Shown here: in pieces, positions 39,101 to 51,641 of the stretch
Layout: each line of letters opens with the position of its first letter
How positions within the stretch are numbered: position 1 is the first letter of the stretch
DNA from: Tubulanus polymorphus
Taxonomy: Eukaryota > Nemertea > Palaeonemertea > Tubulaniformes > Tubulanidae
Assembly: GCF_964204645.1 (NCBI RefSeq)
Contig: NC_134026.1
Coordinates: forward strand, 28,972,650-29,036,649
Reading direction: 5' to 3'
Length of the DNA: 64,000 nucleotides
Made by a program: the position numbers and the translations under genes
The notes under the pieces: generated by a model
The model's database searches: none
What the model was told of the DNA's origin: nothing
The model's input: the letters and a program-made list of their open reading frames with translations, nothing else

Positions 39101-42100
39101 TGGCTTTTTATGATAATATTCCATGAAATAAACCATATTTATATGTTTTAGCTCGAGGTATATTTGATGACTACCACACCCGTTTGGGATGTCATAAATA
39201 ATTTTATGGCTCTAAGGCCTTTTTTAACCTGATGCAAAGTTACATAAATTTGTCCTATAAATGTTTTTATTAAAAATATGAGTGCATTTTGCTTGACACT
39301 GATAACGTTTTTATTCCGAGACGGAATATTTGCCAGGTATATAAGTGATACCCAATTGGACAGGATGATGATAGATGTACTGATTCACCCAGCTTCTGAA
39401 CATACATCATTTTGAATGCTCGTTAAGTTCTCCTTTGACCGATGATTACTGCTTCGGTCAGTTCTATATATATATATATATCTCCATATGATATATACAG
39501 TTCCACGTGTTGCCTGTAGGACTTTAGATCTGAATAAGTTGACCATTCCTCAGATCGTCCCATCGTCCATATATCATGCTTCATAAAATCTACCTCGGTG
39601 CTGTAACCCCTGGTACTGATTTCCTGTTACTATGGTGACACTACGCGCTAGGGCTGTTACACGCTGATAAGTATGCTCACGACGAGTCGAGTCTCGTCAA
39701 ACCCGTATTATTGCCATTATTGATTTGAGTATTGACGTCAGCACCAAATGCGTGGGTAGTTACGTCCTAAATCAGACAATCTGAATGTGCAATTATCCAG
39801 CTCCGAGGGCTAAAAATAGCACGCAGACGGCTATTTATAGCATCAGCGTTCTAATTTTAAAGCTGCTGATAGCCCTGGTTGGTTATTTTGCGACTGGTCG
39901 TAGTTTATTGCTGGGGACTTGATTAAAAACATCACAGCATGCATGCTTTAACATTGACAGCTGATTTATCAACCCTAACCCCTTTCACCGGTTACCTGTT
40001 AATTGATTGTACATCTATGAATTTGCAGCTTATAGTTACAACACTCCCTTTTATGACCGGTATTACATGCATTACCTCTGTATAAGATTGATTACAGTCA
40101 TTAAGTTTTATTTTGCATTTCTATCAATACAGATGGCAGTAAGATAAGAGTTAGTTTTGTGGGGTAAGGGTTTTCAGATGCGGACATATCATAGATATAT
40201 TAGGTGTAGAGATGTGTCCCATGTAGAAAATGTATCAATGAGTTTTGAATTAATTCTTTTCTTTCAAAGATTAACTCCTATTAACATTGCCCTAGGTTTC
40301 CTCGATATCCTTCTTTCATTATAACATCTCAATATTGTCGGAAATGAATAGACGGTTTTTAATCTTGGAAGCAAATGATACAGAAATCTTTTTACATCTT
40401 GACTCCGGGCAGGATTAGAACTATGTTCAGAATGTTAGATCGTTTTTTATTAGAAATACTTTCTTATTCTATTTCTTTTCAAATTTGGTATCTATCTGTA
40501 TAAGGTATCGTATATTACAGGGGAATGATCTGAAGGCTGGTATTTCTACTGGTGATATTCAGAAAGGGACCGTAATTACAGGTGAGTATACAACCATGAA
40601 ATATCATCCATGACAGCGAAATATAAATAGCTTGCAGTCAGGCAGTGGGGTTACAGTGTGTCCCGAGGGAAGGATTGTCAGGAAATGAGTTTAATGCATT
40701 AACATACATGTCACTCGTATTGATAAAACCTCGCTCTTTTGCGTTCATTTTTAGCCATTTCAAAATATCAAGCATTTTTGTTTTGATAACTGAATTATTG
40801 TCGATTTTTTCAGACATCGTCAACCACCTAAAGTTGACGCATGAGTAAGTTTATAAAAACCTATTACGAACGGATGTCGATCGCGAAGTAACAATCGATC
40901 AAGTGATGTTTTCTCGGGGTGTGATATTCTACCCATTGTCGTGTCCAGTTAGTTTGTCTATTGTTCTACGCTGGCGCCCATAGTTGTCGCTGCATACGCT
41001 TGACACATCATTGTGATGGACACTTATCTCGTTGTCAGTAACACTTGTAATTATGCGAGTACATCTTCACCGGACATGACTGCGTGTTAGCGCGGATATT
41101 GTTATCTCGGTGGCGATCCACTTTGGACCGTTGATGATTCTGTAGGCTAAAAGGCTAGCTAGGGTTCAGTGGCGGTCAATAAAAAACCCGCTGGACCTAT
41201 TGTGAACGCACGTGTCGGTCGGTGGTACTCTGGATTTGCATGCATCGACTGAACGCCTGTGACGATGTGTTTAGCAACAATAACAATAGCTACTAAGTGT
41301 CAGACAATGAACGAGTCGGACAAGTTGGCTCAATCCACTAATTTACACAATTATGATGAGAAGCCAAGCTGAAATGTTATTTTCATGAAGATAAGTTTTT
41401 TGTTCAGGTTGAGTTATCTGCTAAATGAACTATAACATTTTATATAAAAAGACAGCGGTGATATATTTAAACAAAGATGACAGTGGATTCTTCGAGGATA
41501 TCAGCCGCGATCACACGCAGTCAAAATTAGGCCATGCCTAAATCACTGACTTACAAAAATGCTATCAAAACTATGCTGTGGCAAGGGAGTTTCCAGATCA
41601 AGCATTCAAACAGAATAATTTGATCCATGCCAAAATTTGTCACAGACATGGTCCGACATTTTTGGTCAGGCCTAGAGCCTAGTTTGGCCCATATCAACAG
41701 GCACGTGCCATTTGGCACCTTTCATACGGGCCAAATGTGGCCTCTACCAGTTGCAATAAACACTGTGATTTAGGGTATATATAGCCTTCATTCCTAAACC
41801 TTCTGAAAGTCTTCTATTGAACTTGAGTAGTATTTTTTTCATTAGAAATCTCTATGTCAAAATACTGGAGATTGAATTTTGTTTCTGTTAACATCAGATC
41901 AGATCATCTATGCCGTTAAATGATTTCACGAGTTTAGATTATTTGCGATTAGTGCACCATTCTAATTTGTAGATTTAATGATCAAAACATGAAACCCTCT
42001 AAAGAATTGCCTGAAGAGTTTTTATATAGAGAAAGTGTGTCCATGTAGGCGAAGTACAACGGACTCTAATTTTATGGGCAATGGTCCATTATTGATTTGT

Positions 42101-44516
42101 GTAAATCGCTAATTGTCTAAAATGGAATGTCCCGGAGCATGTGAACAGCTACATGTTGACTGTCTGGTGATTGCGTATAATCTATTGGTTCACTTGTTTT
42201 CTTGTATGGAATAGTTAGACACGGTGACTTTTAACGGCACCATCTACACTGTTATAACTATTGTTTGATGCATCAGCTTCCGCGTCGAGCATTGTCATCT
42301 CAGACATCACGACACTATCACACTGTGATGGTATGCCACTAATTAAAATCCAAGTAGTCTAAAATGAAATTCACTGACCCTACACCTTCCTCATGTCTTG
42401 TCAGCTGGGCATACAATAGATAATCCCGAGGAGAACTTTGACCACAGCCTCAGGGAGTAGTTGCCATTTTCTGTATGTGTCATCTTGAAGAAGGGGCGGA
42501 TTTGTTCATGGCTACAATTGAAGCTTTCTATATATGAAAGCAAAAATTCGAATTTTTGATGAAAGTGATAATCAGAGAGAGTTATCATTCTACAAACAAA
42601 CCATTTTTGGCCCAAAATGATGTTTATCTATGTACTGAGGATGAACGGGGATTAGCTAGGACCACAAGTCTCATGGTGATGGTAGGCAAGTTCCAAGTGC
42701 ACATTGTGGCCTTTGTGGTCCAATTATTTTTATAGAACAGACTAATAGCAGCGCACTTAGCGCTTTTTTCAGAAATTATCTATATTCGGCAGTAGATAAT
42801 CTGTTTGCCAATAGTTTTCCATCTATTAAGTTTATTATTGCATATAACACAAATGCGTGGCCTCTGGTCGTATCAAGGATAACTAGTTAGTTGTATCCAG
42901 TCAGTTGACAATAGGTATAGTTCTCTGAATCATACGCTTAAAGTGATGCCTTATTTCCAGCAATCTTTTGAGATTTTTATACAAATATTTATCGACATAT
43001 GTGAGGTCTTCTCCCTGCTGAATGTAAATTGAAAATCTTTGTAAATGATTGTCCTGTGTTCAGTGATAGACTATAGTCTATGGTTCGGTTGACAGGTCTG
43101 AAATTTAACTATTAATGAATTGTGGTCAGATGATATGTGTGGCCTTATACTGACACCGCAGATGTCTTCACAACCATTTTGAAAGAAATTGTTGATCACC
43201 CATTATTTGAAGACGTCAAAGTTTGTACATTGACAATGACAGTTTTTGTGGTTTGACCCTGTTCAGATGTTCTTGTTTATGTTTTAGAAGGGACGTGCTG
43301 ATAATGATAACTTGTGACATTATCAGTAGTATATAAGACCCCCTCGGTTTCACTCTTATAGGAAATGTATTGAAGGTTATGCCTGCAGCATCATGTCATT
43401 TGACAAATTCTTGGAAAATCCTAGATGAGTGGATATCAAATTGGTCCTAACAAGTTTCCAAGTTTCTATTATAAATACAAGTTCACACTTCTTGGTTTAT
43501 TCTTTGAATGGATTCAAAATTGTTGTCAGTTGATCATGGACTCTAAAACGGTGATGAAGTCTTTGTGTCTTCTGCTTTATAGTGAACCAAGTTTGAACTG
43601 TCCTCCACTGTTTGAACCGTAGAATTTACCAAGAAATACTCTTTTAACTCGGTATAACGCCAACACCGGTCAAGTGTTTATGGTACAATATTGAAAATTA
43701 TTCTTAATTGACTGCGTTGTTGAATATCTCTAGCTGTTTTTGTAAAGATCAAAGATCACCGGTCTCACTTAAAACTGATCACCGATTGTCAACTGATCAC
43801 TAATAGACAATGAGCTATATATTCACAATGGATGGACGTGTGGTAGTTGTCGCCTGTAACTCCTATACATCGTCTCTGCCGCTGTCTCAGATGTGGTTTT
43901 ACGCTGTGTGATCAGCAATTGTACGCTATTTAACCTCGATTCACGTTGTCTCAAATATTCTTATATAGGAATACTTGTCAAACATAAACACGATTGTCCT
44001 CGAAATCCGAATATCAAAATTTTCTCTATTGAAATGTGTTAAATGGTTCATATCAATAATGAATGTGTCGGTAGCCTTTTAACTCAGGTGGTCCAATCTG
44101 TCAATACTTGAAACTATTCACTTATCCAAATCATCATTTGATGTCATTTCAAAATTCAAGACCCACCACACGTTGATCCATTACTGTGGAACCAGGTCCT
44201 GTTACTCCATGTGTTGATGTCTTATATAGTTGATGCTGCCGTCTAGAGAAGATTGAATTGGATGCTTTTAGCTTCATCCTGTATTTGATAATTTCTGAAT
44301 ACGTATTTATTTGCAGGTTATGCTTACCCGACCCCACCCGGTGGCACCGGCTTCCACAGATATGAGTTTATGCTATACAAACAGAATACACTTGAAGAGA
44401 TGGATGTGAAACCAGTTATCATGAGAAGTGGTTTTAATTTGGAAGAGTTTATAAAGGATCGTAATCTTGGATCGTGTTCTGCTTCGTGCGTCATTCGAGT
44501 AATGTTTGGAGGTTAA
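34561..44516 (+). CDS. Secreted phosphatidylethanolamine-binding protein (PEBP), four exons, very long introns
   Basis: Exons: 34561-34776, 35822-35914, 40521-40581, 44317-44516. Total 570 nt, 189 residues, frame intact. The start is followed by a hydrophobic signal peptide (FLMCCLISLCHIYHINSSC). PEBP landmarks follow: TLVIVDPDAPGLERN (signature DPDAP), FYLHMIVANLMGND, and YAYPTPPGGTGFHRYEFMLY, corresponding to the ligand-pocket G-x-HRY block. The C-terminus has paired cysteines (GSCSASC). PEBPs bind anionic phospholipid head groups. Cytosolic members regulate Raf and secreted ones (PEBP4-like) are less understood. Introns are 1.0, 4.6 and 3.7 kb, far longer than elsewhere in this window. An AATAAA lies at 45113-45118. 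Assignment is firm; the secreted location is inferred from the leader. Confidence 0.92.
34890..35143. mobile_element. Possible hAT-like MITE in PEBP intron 1
   Basis: The right edge CCTAGATCCGCACCTG resembles the inverted CAGRGGCGGATCCAG end, and the left part carries the GGGGGTGCACCCCCTAGAAA composition common in such elements. The left terminus is decayed; ends are approximate. Confidence 0.4.
36132..36188. repeat. TA dinucleotide microsatellite
   Basis: About 28 uninterrupted TA units in PEBP intron 2. It could extrude as a cruciform. Confidence 0.97.
36243..36573. repeat. Intronic direct duplication, copy A
   Basis: About 331 bp starting AAATTTATTGAGAGACAC and ending GGGGAGAATGAT, repeated as copy B with small indels (for instance an extra block after AGATATTTA in B). 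In PEBP intron 2. Confidence 0.9.
36581..36692. repeat. Duplicate of the PEBP exon 3 acceptor flank (copy X')
   Basis: 112 bp from CTTGACTCCCGGCAGG to ATAAGGTA, almost identical to 40398-40507, which runs into the real 3' splice site at 40519-40520. The last dozen bases containing the AG and the exon are absent here. Confidence 0.9.
36699..37042. repeat. Intronic direct duplication, copy B
   Basis: About 344 bp, roughly 90 percent or more identical to copy A, separated from it by the X' segment. Confidence 0.9.
38727..38890. mobile_element. Dispersed repeat family B, copy 2 (candidate MITE with GCCGCGATTACACG end)
   Basis: Left end AGCCGCGATTACACGAG and right end CTTGCGTGATTCCGGCAT are loosely inverted (about 12 of 17). 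The interior minus strand shares GAGAGCGCGATCACACG and CACTTCTGGAACCC with the 22.7-kb copy. Confidence 0.5.
39733..39840. promoter_or_regulatory. Candidate enhancer: CRE plus two MEF2-type sites in PEBP intron 2
   Basis: A perfect TGACGTCA lies at 39733-39740. CTAAAAATAG (39810-39819) and CTATTTATAG (39831-39840) both fit the MEF2 consensus YTAWWWWTAR and are spaced 21 bp, two helical turns. Occupancy is inferred only. Confidence 0.45.
40398..40507. repeat. Original acceptor flank of PEBP exon 3 (copy X)
   Basis: Partner of 36581-36692. Contains the long pyrimidine-rich tract TTTCTTATTCTATTTCTTTT leading to TTACAG at 40520. Confidence 0.9.
41505..41760. repeat. Dispersed repeat family B, copy 3 (uninterrupted)
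   Basis: Begins AGCCGCGATCACACGCAG, like copy 2, and carries AAATCACTGACTTACAAAAATGCTATCA, the empty-site version of copy 1. Several GGCC-AAATTTGGCC-type words follow. In PEBP intron 3. Confidence 0.6.
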
Positions 44517-47500
44517 CTTTGAGTCCACAGCGTTTTGCCATTCTTTTATTTTCGGGTTGAGCTTCGGTAAAATGAACAGCAGATTTTGCTCTTTGTCTTC
44601 GAGGGAATTCGAGATATGTTTTACTTGTGGTTCTAGTGATGTTCTCGGTTTGGGATTGGCGCGATTTTGTTTTGGGTTTTCTTGGATATTTCGAATTTAG
44701 CTCATAATCGTAGAACACCCAAAATAGAACCTAAGCTAGAAATTGTATAATGTGCAATCATGGACTCTCAAACGAAGTCCACGTCTAAAATACATGAAAC
44801 CATTGCTGTGCCTGTGATAACCTGTTGTACTATTGTTAAATTACGTTTCCTATTTCCCCACTTTTCTCTTCCTTGTCTACTGTTACTGTGTATGTCTTGA
44901 ATTCAAGCATAATTACCACCTATTGAATATAGTTTTTCTGATATTCACGCGTAAGAGATTATGTAGTAAACTGACGTGTAATATACATATAATTGAAGTA
45001 TTAAGGATCCACGTGTAATGAGAATATTATTTATTCTTTCTTGATGCCATTTACTTCGCCTAAACGCTTGTTTGGCGCACTGGTGATAGGTTGTTATTCA
45101 GTCAAATGCCAAAATAAATCATATATTCTACGTTATCTAGTTCGTCTTCTGTAATATTTTCTATGGAATGATTGCCCAAATCTGTTTATTGAACGCTATG
45201 CTGTTCTATAACATTAAAAGATTTTCAGTTGATCATCTGTATGGGCTCCGCGTACCTACGAGTATCACCTTCCTAGCGATATCAATTTTGGAAAAAAATT
45301 CAATCCAAAACTTGCTGATTTTCCACCTCGCATACCTCGGACCATGGTGTATAAACTAGATTAAGTGTACGTTTTAGATCCCGTGTTCAGACCTGCAGGC
45401 GAATAGCTCGTAGCTCGGACTGTCCCAAGATATCCGACGTACACAGAGTGCACTCACTGAGTAGATGTTTGACTTGAAGCAAGTGATGAGGATTTTGTGG
45501 AAGTGAAGAAAGAAGACACCCTGTTACGTATATATATCTGGAACCAAGAAGTCTCGTAGATCTCTGACAACAGACTCCATAAATGTAATCCGATCGTTGA
45601 CTAACCTGCAGCGCTGATGAATATCTCATTCACAGCGAAGGTTGAAGGACAGGTCTTCAAAATAGGATTAAATGACATCATTAAAACGTCATAAACGAGG
45701 ATATAGATATATTATATGATGCATTGTACAAGTGATAGTAGTATCAAACACCAGCACGTCGAGTGATACTCACGGTTTTTTCCAATATTTTAGTAATTCA
45801 ATAACTTGACAATCATAATCAGAAGACAGATCGTTTTAACAGACATTTTGACGGACCACGTTCGTTTTAATCTATAGTATATTTTTCACTCATCAAGACT
45901 TTTTTTATTTCTCCTTACATTTTTCTTTGAATCATTGATTTTGAACCACAGGATTCGTAATACATATTTTGAGAAAGAAAGGTCTGTACAATATAATTAT
46001 TCGAAATCGCTTCACGAGTTTAGTATGAAAATTAGTGAATAACTAATGATAAGATATTCTAGTGATTCATCGATATTTCTATAATCCAGTTGTGATTTTG
46101 ATCCCCAATCATTATGTGGACCCTCAAACTCTAACCATTTATGGGCAAGATGACTGATGTCGTCCGACCGGCGTGTGTGATTGTACTATACACGTGCCAC
46201 TGCACGCTGAGACCACTTCGACGCTGAGCTATATAAAAAAAAACGTAAATCTCAGCTAAAATTCTATCAGAAACTAACAATTGTGGCCAACAGCAATATG
46301 CATTGTGACATCATTTATTCTCATAAAATAGCGGATACATTCACTACATTTTTATGAAGTAAAAAATGGCCCAATTCAACAAAAGGAAACAAAATTCACT
46401 GTTGCATGACCTAAAACTAAATGTACACCGCGGTATACTACATCACATCGTTCTATTATCCTCAGGGGATAAATATCGGCATTGTTGCTTTTGAAAAAAT
46501 CTTCAGATCTCATAAAACTCCAAGGATTTGATATTATTATTGTGGGAATGATTAACCGGTAGTGTCCCATGGGAATTAACTTTTTGATTCAGGTGACTTT
46601 ATGAATATCAATAGATCAGTTAAGAGGATTAAAAAACTATTTTGACTGCAGACGCCCCCTAGTCAAACTGAACGCCCTCTTTTTTTAGATGAATCTTGAT
46701 TTTGAATATGGATTATACCACAAAACTACGACTTGGTTGTAAACATACTTGTCTTCATCAGAAAGCAATGAAAACGAACAGCGATTCGAATGCCGCAGAA
46801 AATTGGTCAATTTTTAAAAAGAAAAGATTCAATCTTTATTCAGCATAAACGTTTAACATTGGAACTGATATATGTAGAATCAACCCATGTCTAACGCGCA
46901 ATACAATTAAGCATGAATAACCCCATACTAATTACAGATAAGAGTTATGTATTTTGATTCCATATTCGAGCCTGCAGAAAAGAGAAGTCTAACTTAAGAT
47001 ATTGTTGATAAGATGGATTTTAGTATTTATATCGTCACACACAATACAGTGACGTCTACTCAAGTTCTCGCTGCTAAGTTTCACAGTAGTCTATTTGAGA
47101 CGCGCGAAATGACAAGAGAGCTCTCCTTTATAACCAAACACAAATTATTATCATTTTCCAAGTTATATCGCTCCGGTGTAGATTTCATTAGTGATGTTTC
47201 TATCTTGTCTATATCGTTTCGGTTTTCAGTCATGTAGAAAGATTGTTTTAGATGTATTAATTCCACTGAACGATATCGGAACGGAATGGTGGAATTGGCG
47301 TCAATTTGATCACGTCGTGTATCACTAGTCGGTGACGCTGTCTGCCAGTAGTTTTACTTGGCTTTAAAAATGATCTCAAACAAAAAGATTCATCTATACA
47401 ATAGCCATTGAATCAACCGTAGATTCTAAAACGAATCGTTTGAGAGTCCATGAATCGACCGTGGATTCTAAAGGTATTCTAACTATCTAATGAATTGAGT

Positions 47501-50500
47501 TGCCAATTTATCTATCATATAAAGTTTGATTCTTTCATTCGAAATGTTGAGGTAACTTTGATTATCAGACAGTTTGACTAATGATACATTCATAATAACC
47601 AATGATTTAAAACGTTTTCTATAGATAGAAAACCTCCTCCAGAAACAGAAACACGAGACACGTTTGAAAAATGGTTCATTGATTCCATCTGCCAAAATAG
47701 GAATGATCGAAACTTCAACACGTGAAAATGATTTTCTATCAGATCTGAATAAATATCATCTGCTCATTTTGTAATAAAGAAACTTCATTAATCAATCTGT
47801 TTTATATTTATCTTCGTGATAATATAAAACAGTCGAAACGTTAATCCTCCCAGTGAAGTAGTCATCAACGTGCGTTAAGACTTTAAAAAGCACGGTATAC
47901 CATTAACCATTCAAACATTCATAAGCTTGAATCTAAAGCGATTACTTAATAGATGTTCCATTTAGATTTTAAACAGTGTCTTCTCGAGTACATAAAACGT
48001 AGGATCTATTTTAGAATATGTAACATATGTACGTACGTACGTACGTTGGTGACACCTGGCATAACCTCAATCATCGCGACTTATACAATCTGTTTTTATT
48101 TTTTGAACCGATGATATAAATGTAACTCAGGTTTTTTAGACATCCCTATACACCTGAACTGATGGGAACTAGAAATAAAATATCGTTGCCTTCGAGACCA
48201 CCTGTTTTATCCTGTTGTTTGTTGTACACCTGTTTTGTGGGAAATTAATACGATTCTATAATGTCTTTAAGTTAGTTTTAGGCTCCATATTTAGTCATTA
48301 ATGTATATGTCTCGGGCACTTGTTACCTGATTTGTTAGTTTTATGCGCCAAAGCAACCGAACTTGTCCGATCTCTTGTATTGATGAATGATTTCACCAAC
48401 ATCTGGGATAGTACTGAATTCTTACTCCATATATGGATGTCAACTATATCTTATTTTTACTAAATTCAATTCAATTCACCAATTGACATTTAGACACCGA
48501 TAGAAAAGACATGAAAAATGAGTAACACCCGCGTATCTATACATTTATGTATAAAATGTATTGTGACTAATTCATCAGATTTAGATATGTCGCCATCTTT
48601 GCCAACTGTGCAGATTATTTCAGTGATTTTACATTCATTATGACTTGTTGCGGGTGATTCATGTATATTTGTAATCTGGGTGGGATAAAATGGTATTATC
48701 GAACTGTCTGCTTTTGCGAATCGTAGGAGGAATATGATAGTACACGCGTTATTTTCGTGTATCATTTGTTTGATATAAAGAAACAATTAAAATAGATATA
48801 ACTCAATAACGTTATTAGCAGGAAGCACTCAGCTCTGATGAAGATAGAAACACGATAATTCTTTATTTCTATATTCTACTTCAATAAGATCTATCCGAGT
48901 TGAAATACGAATGCTGAATATTTCATAAAACGGACGGTTTTATTCTGGTTGCTGCCTCTTTACGTAGTGTATTTTATCAAAGCCCTCTGTGACCCAGTTT
49001 ATAAGAATATCCCACCTGTAATTGATGAGGCTGATGCATTAACAATTTTAATGTTCGCGAATTGAAAAATATCTCCATTATATATCGCTATTATTTGTGC
49101 TTTGTAAGCGCGTGTCCATGGTTGCATTGATGGTATTTTGTGATGTCACGAATGTCGCTGTGATGTCACACAGTTTTACTATTGGAATGAATGACATTTT
49201 GAATTTCAAATGAACCAGATGAACAGGTTGTGTTTATATGTTTACCTATAAAACGGGGATGGTGAACCGAAATTCCCACAATCTCGACTTGACGTCGAAC
49301 TGACCTTTCCACCCTGACATTGTAACATGAATGAAGCGTTACCACGTGAAAAATATCTTCAATCCTGTAATGTATTTACACCAATTTTAAACGTATAGAA
49401 CAAAATCATTGAAATAGAAAACTTGATAGATTAGCGTAATCTAGCTAAAAGAATTTTTATTATTTTTAAATGTCTGTACTTTGAATGGACGGTGTTTTAC
49501 AGGTGAACTGGCAGTTGTTTGTTATTTAGGGATGATATAAGTGCGTTTTTCCCAGTGTTTGCGTTGAATGGTCTTAAAAATCATCAATAGGACACGAGTT
49601 CTCAATGTCAGGGCATCAGTCCGTGGGAACGACAGTCGTCCAATGATGAGCTTGGGAAAGTTAGATCATCTACCTGTAAACAGATTGTATCAGCGAGTTT
49701 TCAATTGGTTGAAGAACGCCCCAACCACAAAACTGACAAATGATTGGTTTTTGGAGATCAAGAGGTCAAACATAGACAGAAAACACACATCGACAGAACC
49801 AAATTCATTTTTATGCTTATGCCCTATTTATACGTCATCAACATTCGTTTATGAATACCAAACGGTTTTCCAATTTCATTTTCTGTTTTTGGGATTCAAC
49901 GCTCACCAAATCCACAGTTTCAGAAAATCATCGAAATAAAAATGTTCAACGGAATTTTGCAGGATGTGTCTAATTTGCTGTTTGGAGAGTATTCCACATT
50001 GAAATCATGTATAAATCTCACGAAGGTATTCATTTATATATAGTCATTTCCACAACCCAATAATTTAACTCCAGATTCAAATGGGTTAATAGGGAAATAC
50101 ATAGAACAAAATCCACACTTGACAAGCTGATACGTGTATCATACAATTTTACAATGTTTTAACCGAGTAATTCAATCTTATCGATAATTTCTGTGTGTAA
50201 TTATATATGTTATGGTTAAGGGCAGAAAAGTAAAAAATTGATTGTCGAATGTGTGTGTTCTGACAATGACGAATCTACATTAAAAATACCAAATTATTCG
50301 ATATAGGAATATCATAATGACGTAGCGATTGTGAATATGACGTTAATGACGTAATGGAATAATTATTATAGTATTATAGTTTCGACATGCATTATTAATA
50401 CATTGATAACATATGTTTCACTCTTGTTTTGTTACTGCGACCCTATACGTACTGTATAAAGGTACCATCAGTGTCGCTTATGACGCACTTCATTCTGGAT

Positions 50501-50989
50501 CAAAGCGCGTGTATTCAGTACGAACTGCCAGGGGTTTATGATTAGCCTAAAGAGACATGTAGATTTATGAAATTAAATCGGTACGTTTAGGTCAGTCTGT
50601 AAAAACCGTTAGCGTCGTACTTTTTGAAAGTGACCCGTGCTGGGTCCTCTAACTATTTGATCGTTTTTTTTTTCTTATCATAATTCGGTGCAATTGAAAC
50701 CAAATTCTCTGTCAAAACTCCTCCAATTCGTAAGGCTGAATCTTATTTATGCAATTTGTATGCTGACCTTTCTTTCTTCCTATAATGTTTGTCAATCAAC
50801 TATGAAAATGTGTTTCTGAGAAAATTGCTTCATATTATGCCAACATGTGTATTTTTCATACGAAATCGGTGCTATTGGTATATATGATGTAGAAATATAC
50901 CTTTGTTTTGATGAAATTTTATCTTAGTTTAATAAATGTCGATTAAACAGGCGTTTTGCGCTAATAAAAGATAATTTGAAGTAAGCGAC
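44517..50989. other. PEBP 3' flank and intergenic DNA, no gene seen
   Basis: The first 600 bp are likely PEBP 3' UTR, ending near AATAAA at 45113-45118. Beyond it I see only short, stop-bounded ORFs with no domain signature, and an ACGT microsatellite at 48029-48046. A 123-codon ORF at 49568-49939 (+) is not convincing. Confidence 0.5.
48029..48046. repeat. ACGT tetranucleotide microsatellite
   Basis: GTACGTACGTACGTACGT, self-complementary over its whole length. Confidence 0.9.
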
Positions 50990-51352
50990 TCATAAACTCG
51001 TTGAGGTTCGAGGGCTATGAGTGGTTCGTTTGAATACATTGATTGTCTCTCCAGGTTTTTTACCGATGGCAGTCAGAGCATCTTTGACATTTTGTGGGTC
51101 TATACATGTTTTGAACCTATGAAAATGGTATATCTTGTTTCTAATTTGATTAAGTTTCATCTTATGCTCCGTATCAGCTAGGACCAACAATACTACTCCA
51201 GGACCAACACTCTCTAGCTTCCAACTCGATGCGATGAATCCATGAAGTACACCATTAAGCATTACATTTGATATCTTAGACATTATTTCGATCTGATGTT
51301 TTTTCAAAGATGTATTTAAGACTCTATGCAGCTTGCGTGAGCGTGTTGGCAC
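50990..51352 (-). CDS. Hypothetical intronless ORF, 120 residues, unrecognised
   Basis: Open from ATG at 51352 to TGA at 50990. The protein is basic at its start, has a hydrophobic stretch VGPGVVLLVLAD near the middle, and has ordinary amino-acid composition, unlike most chance ORFs nearby. I recognise no family. It could be a small gene, a single exon of an unseen gene, a decayed retro-element fragment, or chance. Confidence 0.2.
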   Translation of the reverse strand: MPTRSRKLHRVLNTSLKKHQIEIMSKISNVMLNGVLHGFIASSWKLESVGPGVVLLVLADTEHKMKLNQIRNKIYHFHRFKTCIDPQNVKDALTAIGKKPGETINVFKRTTHSPRTSTSL

Positions 51353-51597
51353 ATTAGGTGGGTTGTTGCTGTATACACGTAGGCGGATAGCAGTCTTTTT
51401 CTGTCACAATTGTAGATGATGGAATAAGGCCTGGACATCATTTTATCACTGCCTCCGAATATATATTGATCTATTTCAAATTCTGACTATTGAAGTTTTA
51501 AGTTTGGAGTTTAGAAGCGGCGCGTTAACGGTGCTCCGATCTGGAATAGGTGGGCGGCTCCATGTACTCAATGAATGGTTCAACAGCTGCGATCTGA

Positions 51598-51641
51598 TCA
51601 TCTTCATCATCACCACCATCATCATCATCATAATCATCATT
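51598..51641. repeat. ATC-rich trinucleotide microsatellite
   Basis: Imperfect CAT/CAC triplets, interrupted by TTC and TAA. Confidence 0.85.

Noticed and set aside
48029-48046. ACGT run as a regulatory palindrome
   Set aside because: Simple tetranucleotide repeat with no neighbouring promoter elements.
49568-49939. 123-codon plus-strand ORF
   Set aside because: Composition switches from polar to Phe/His-rich without motif; no promoter, splice or homology signal seen.
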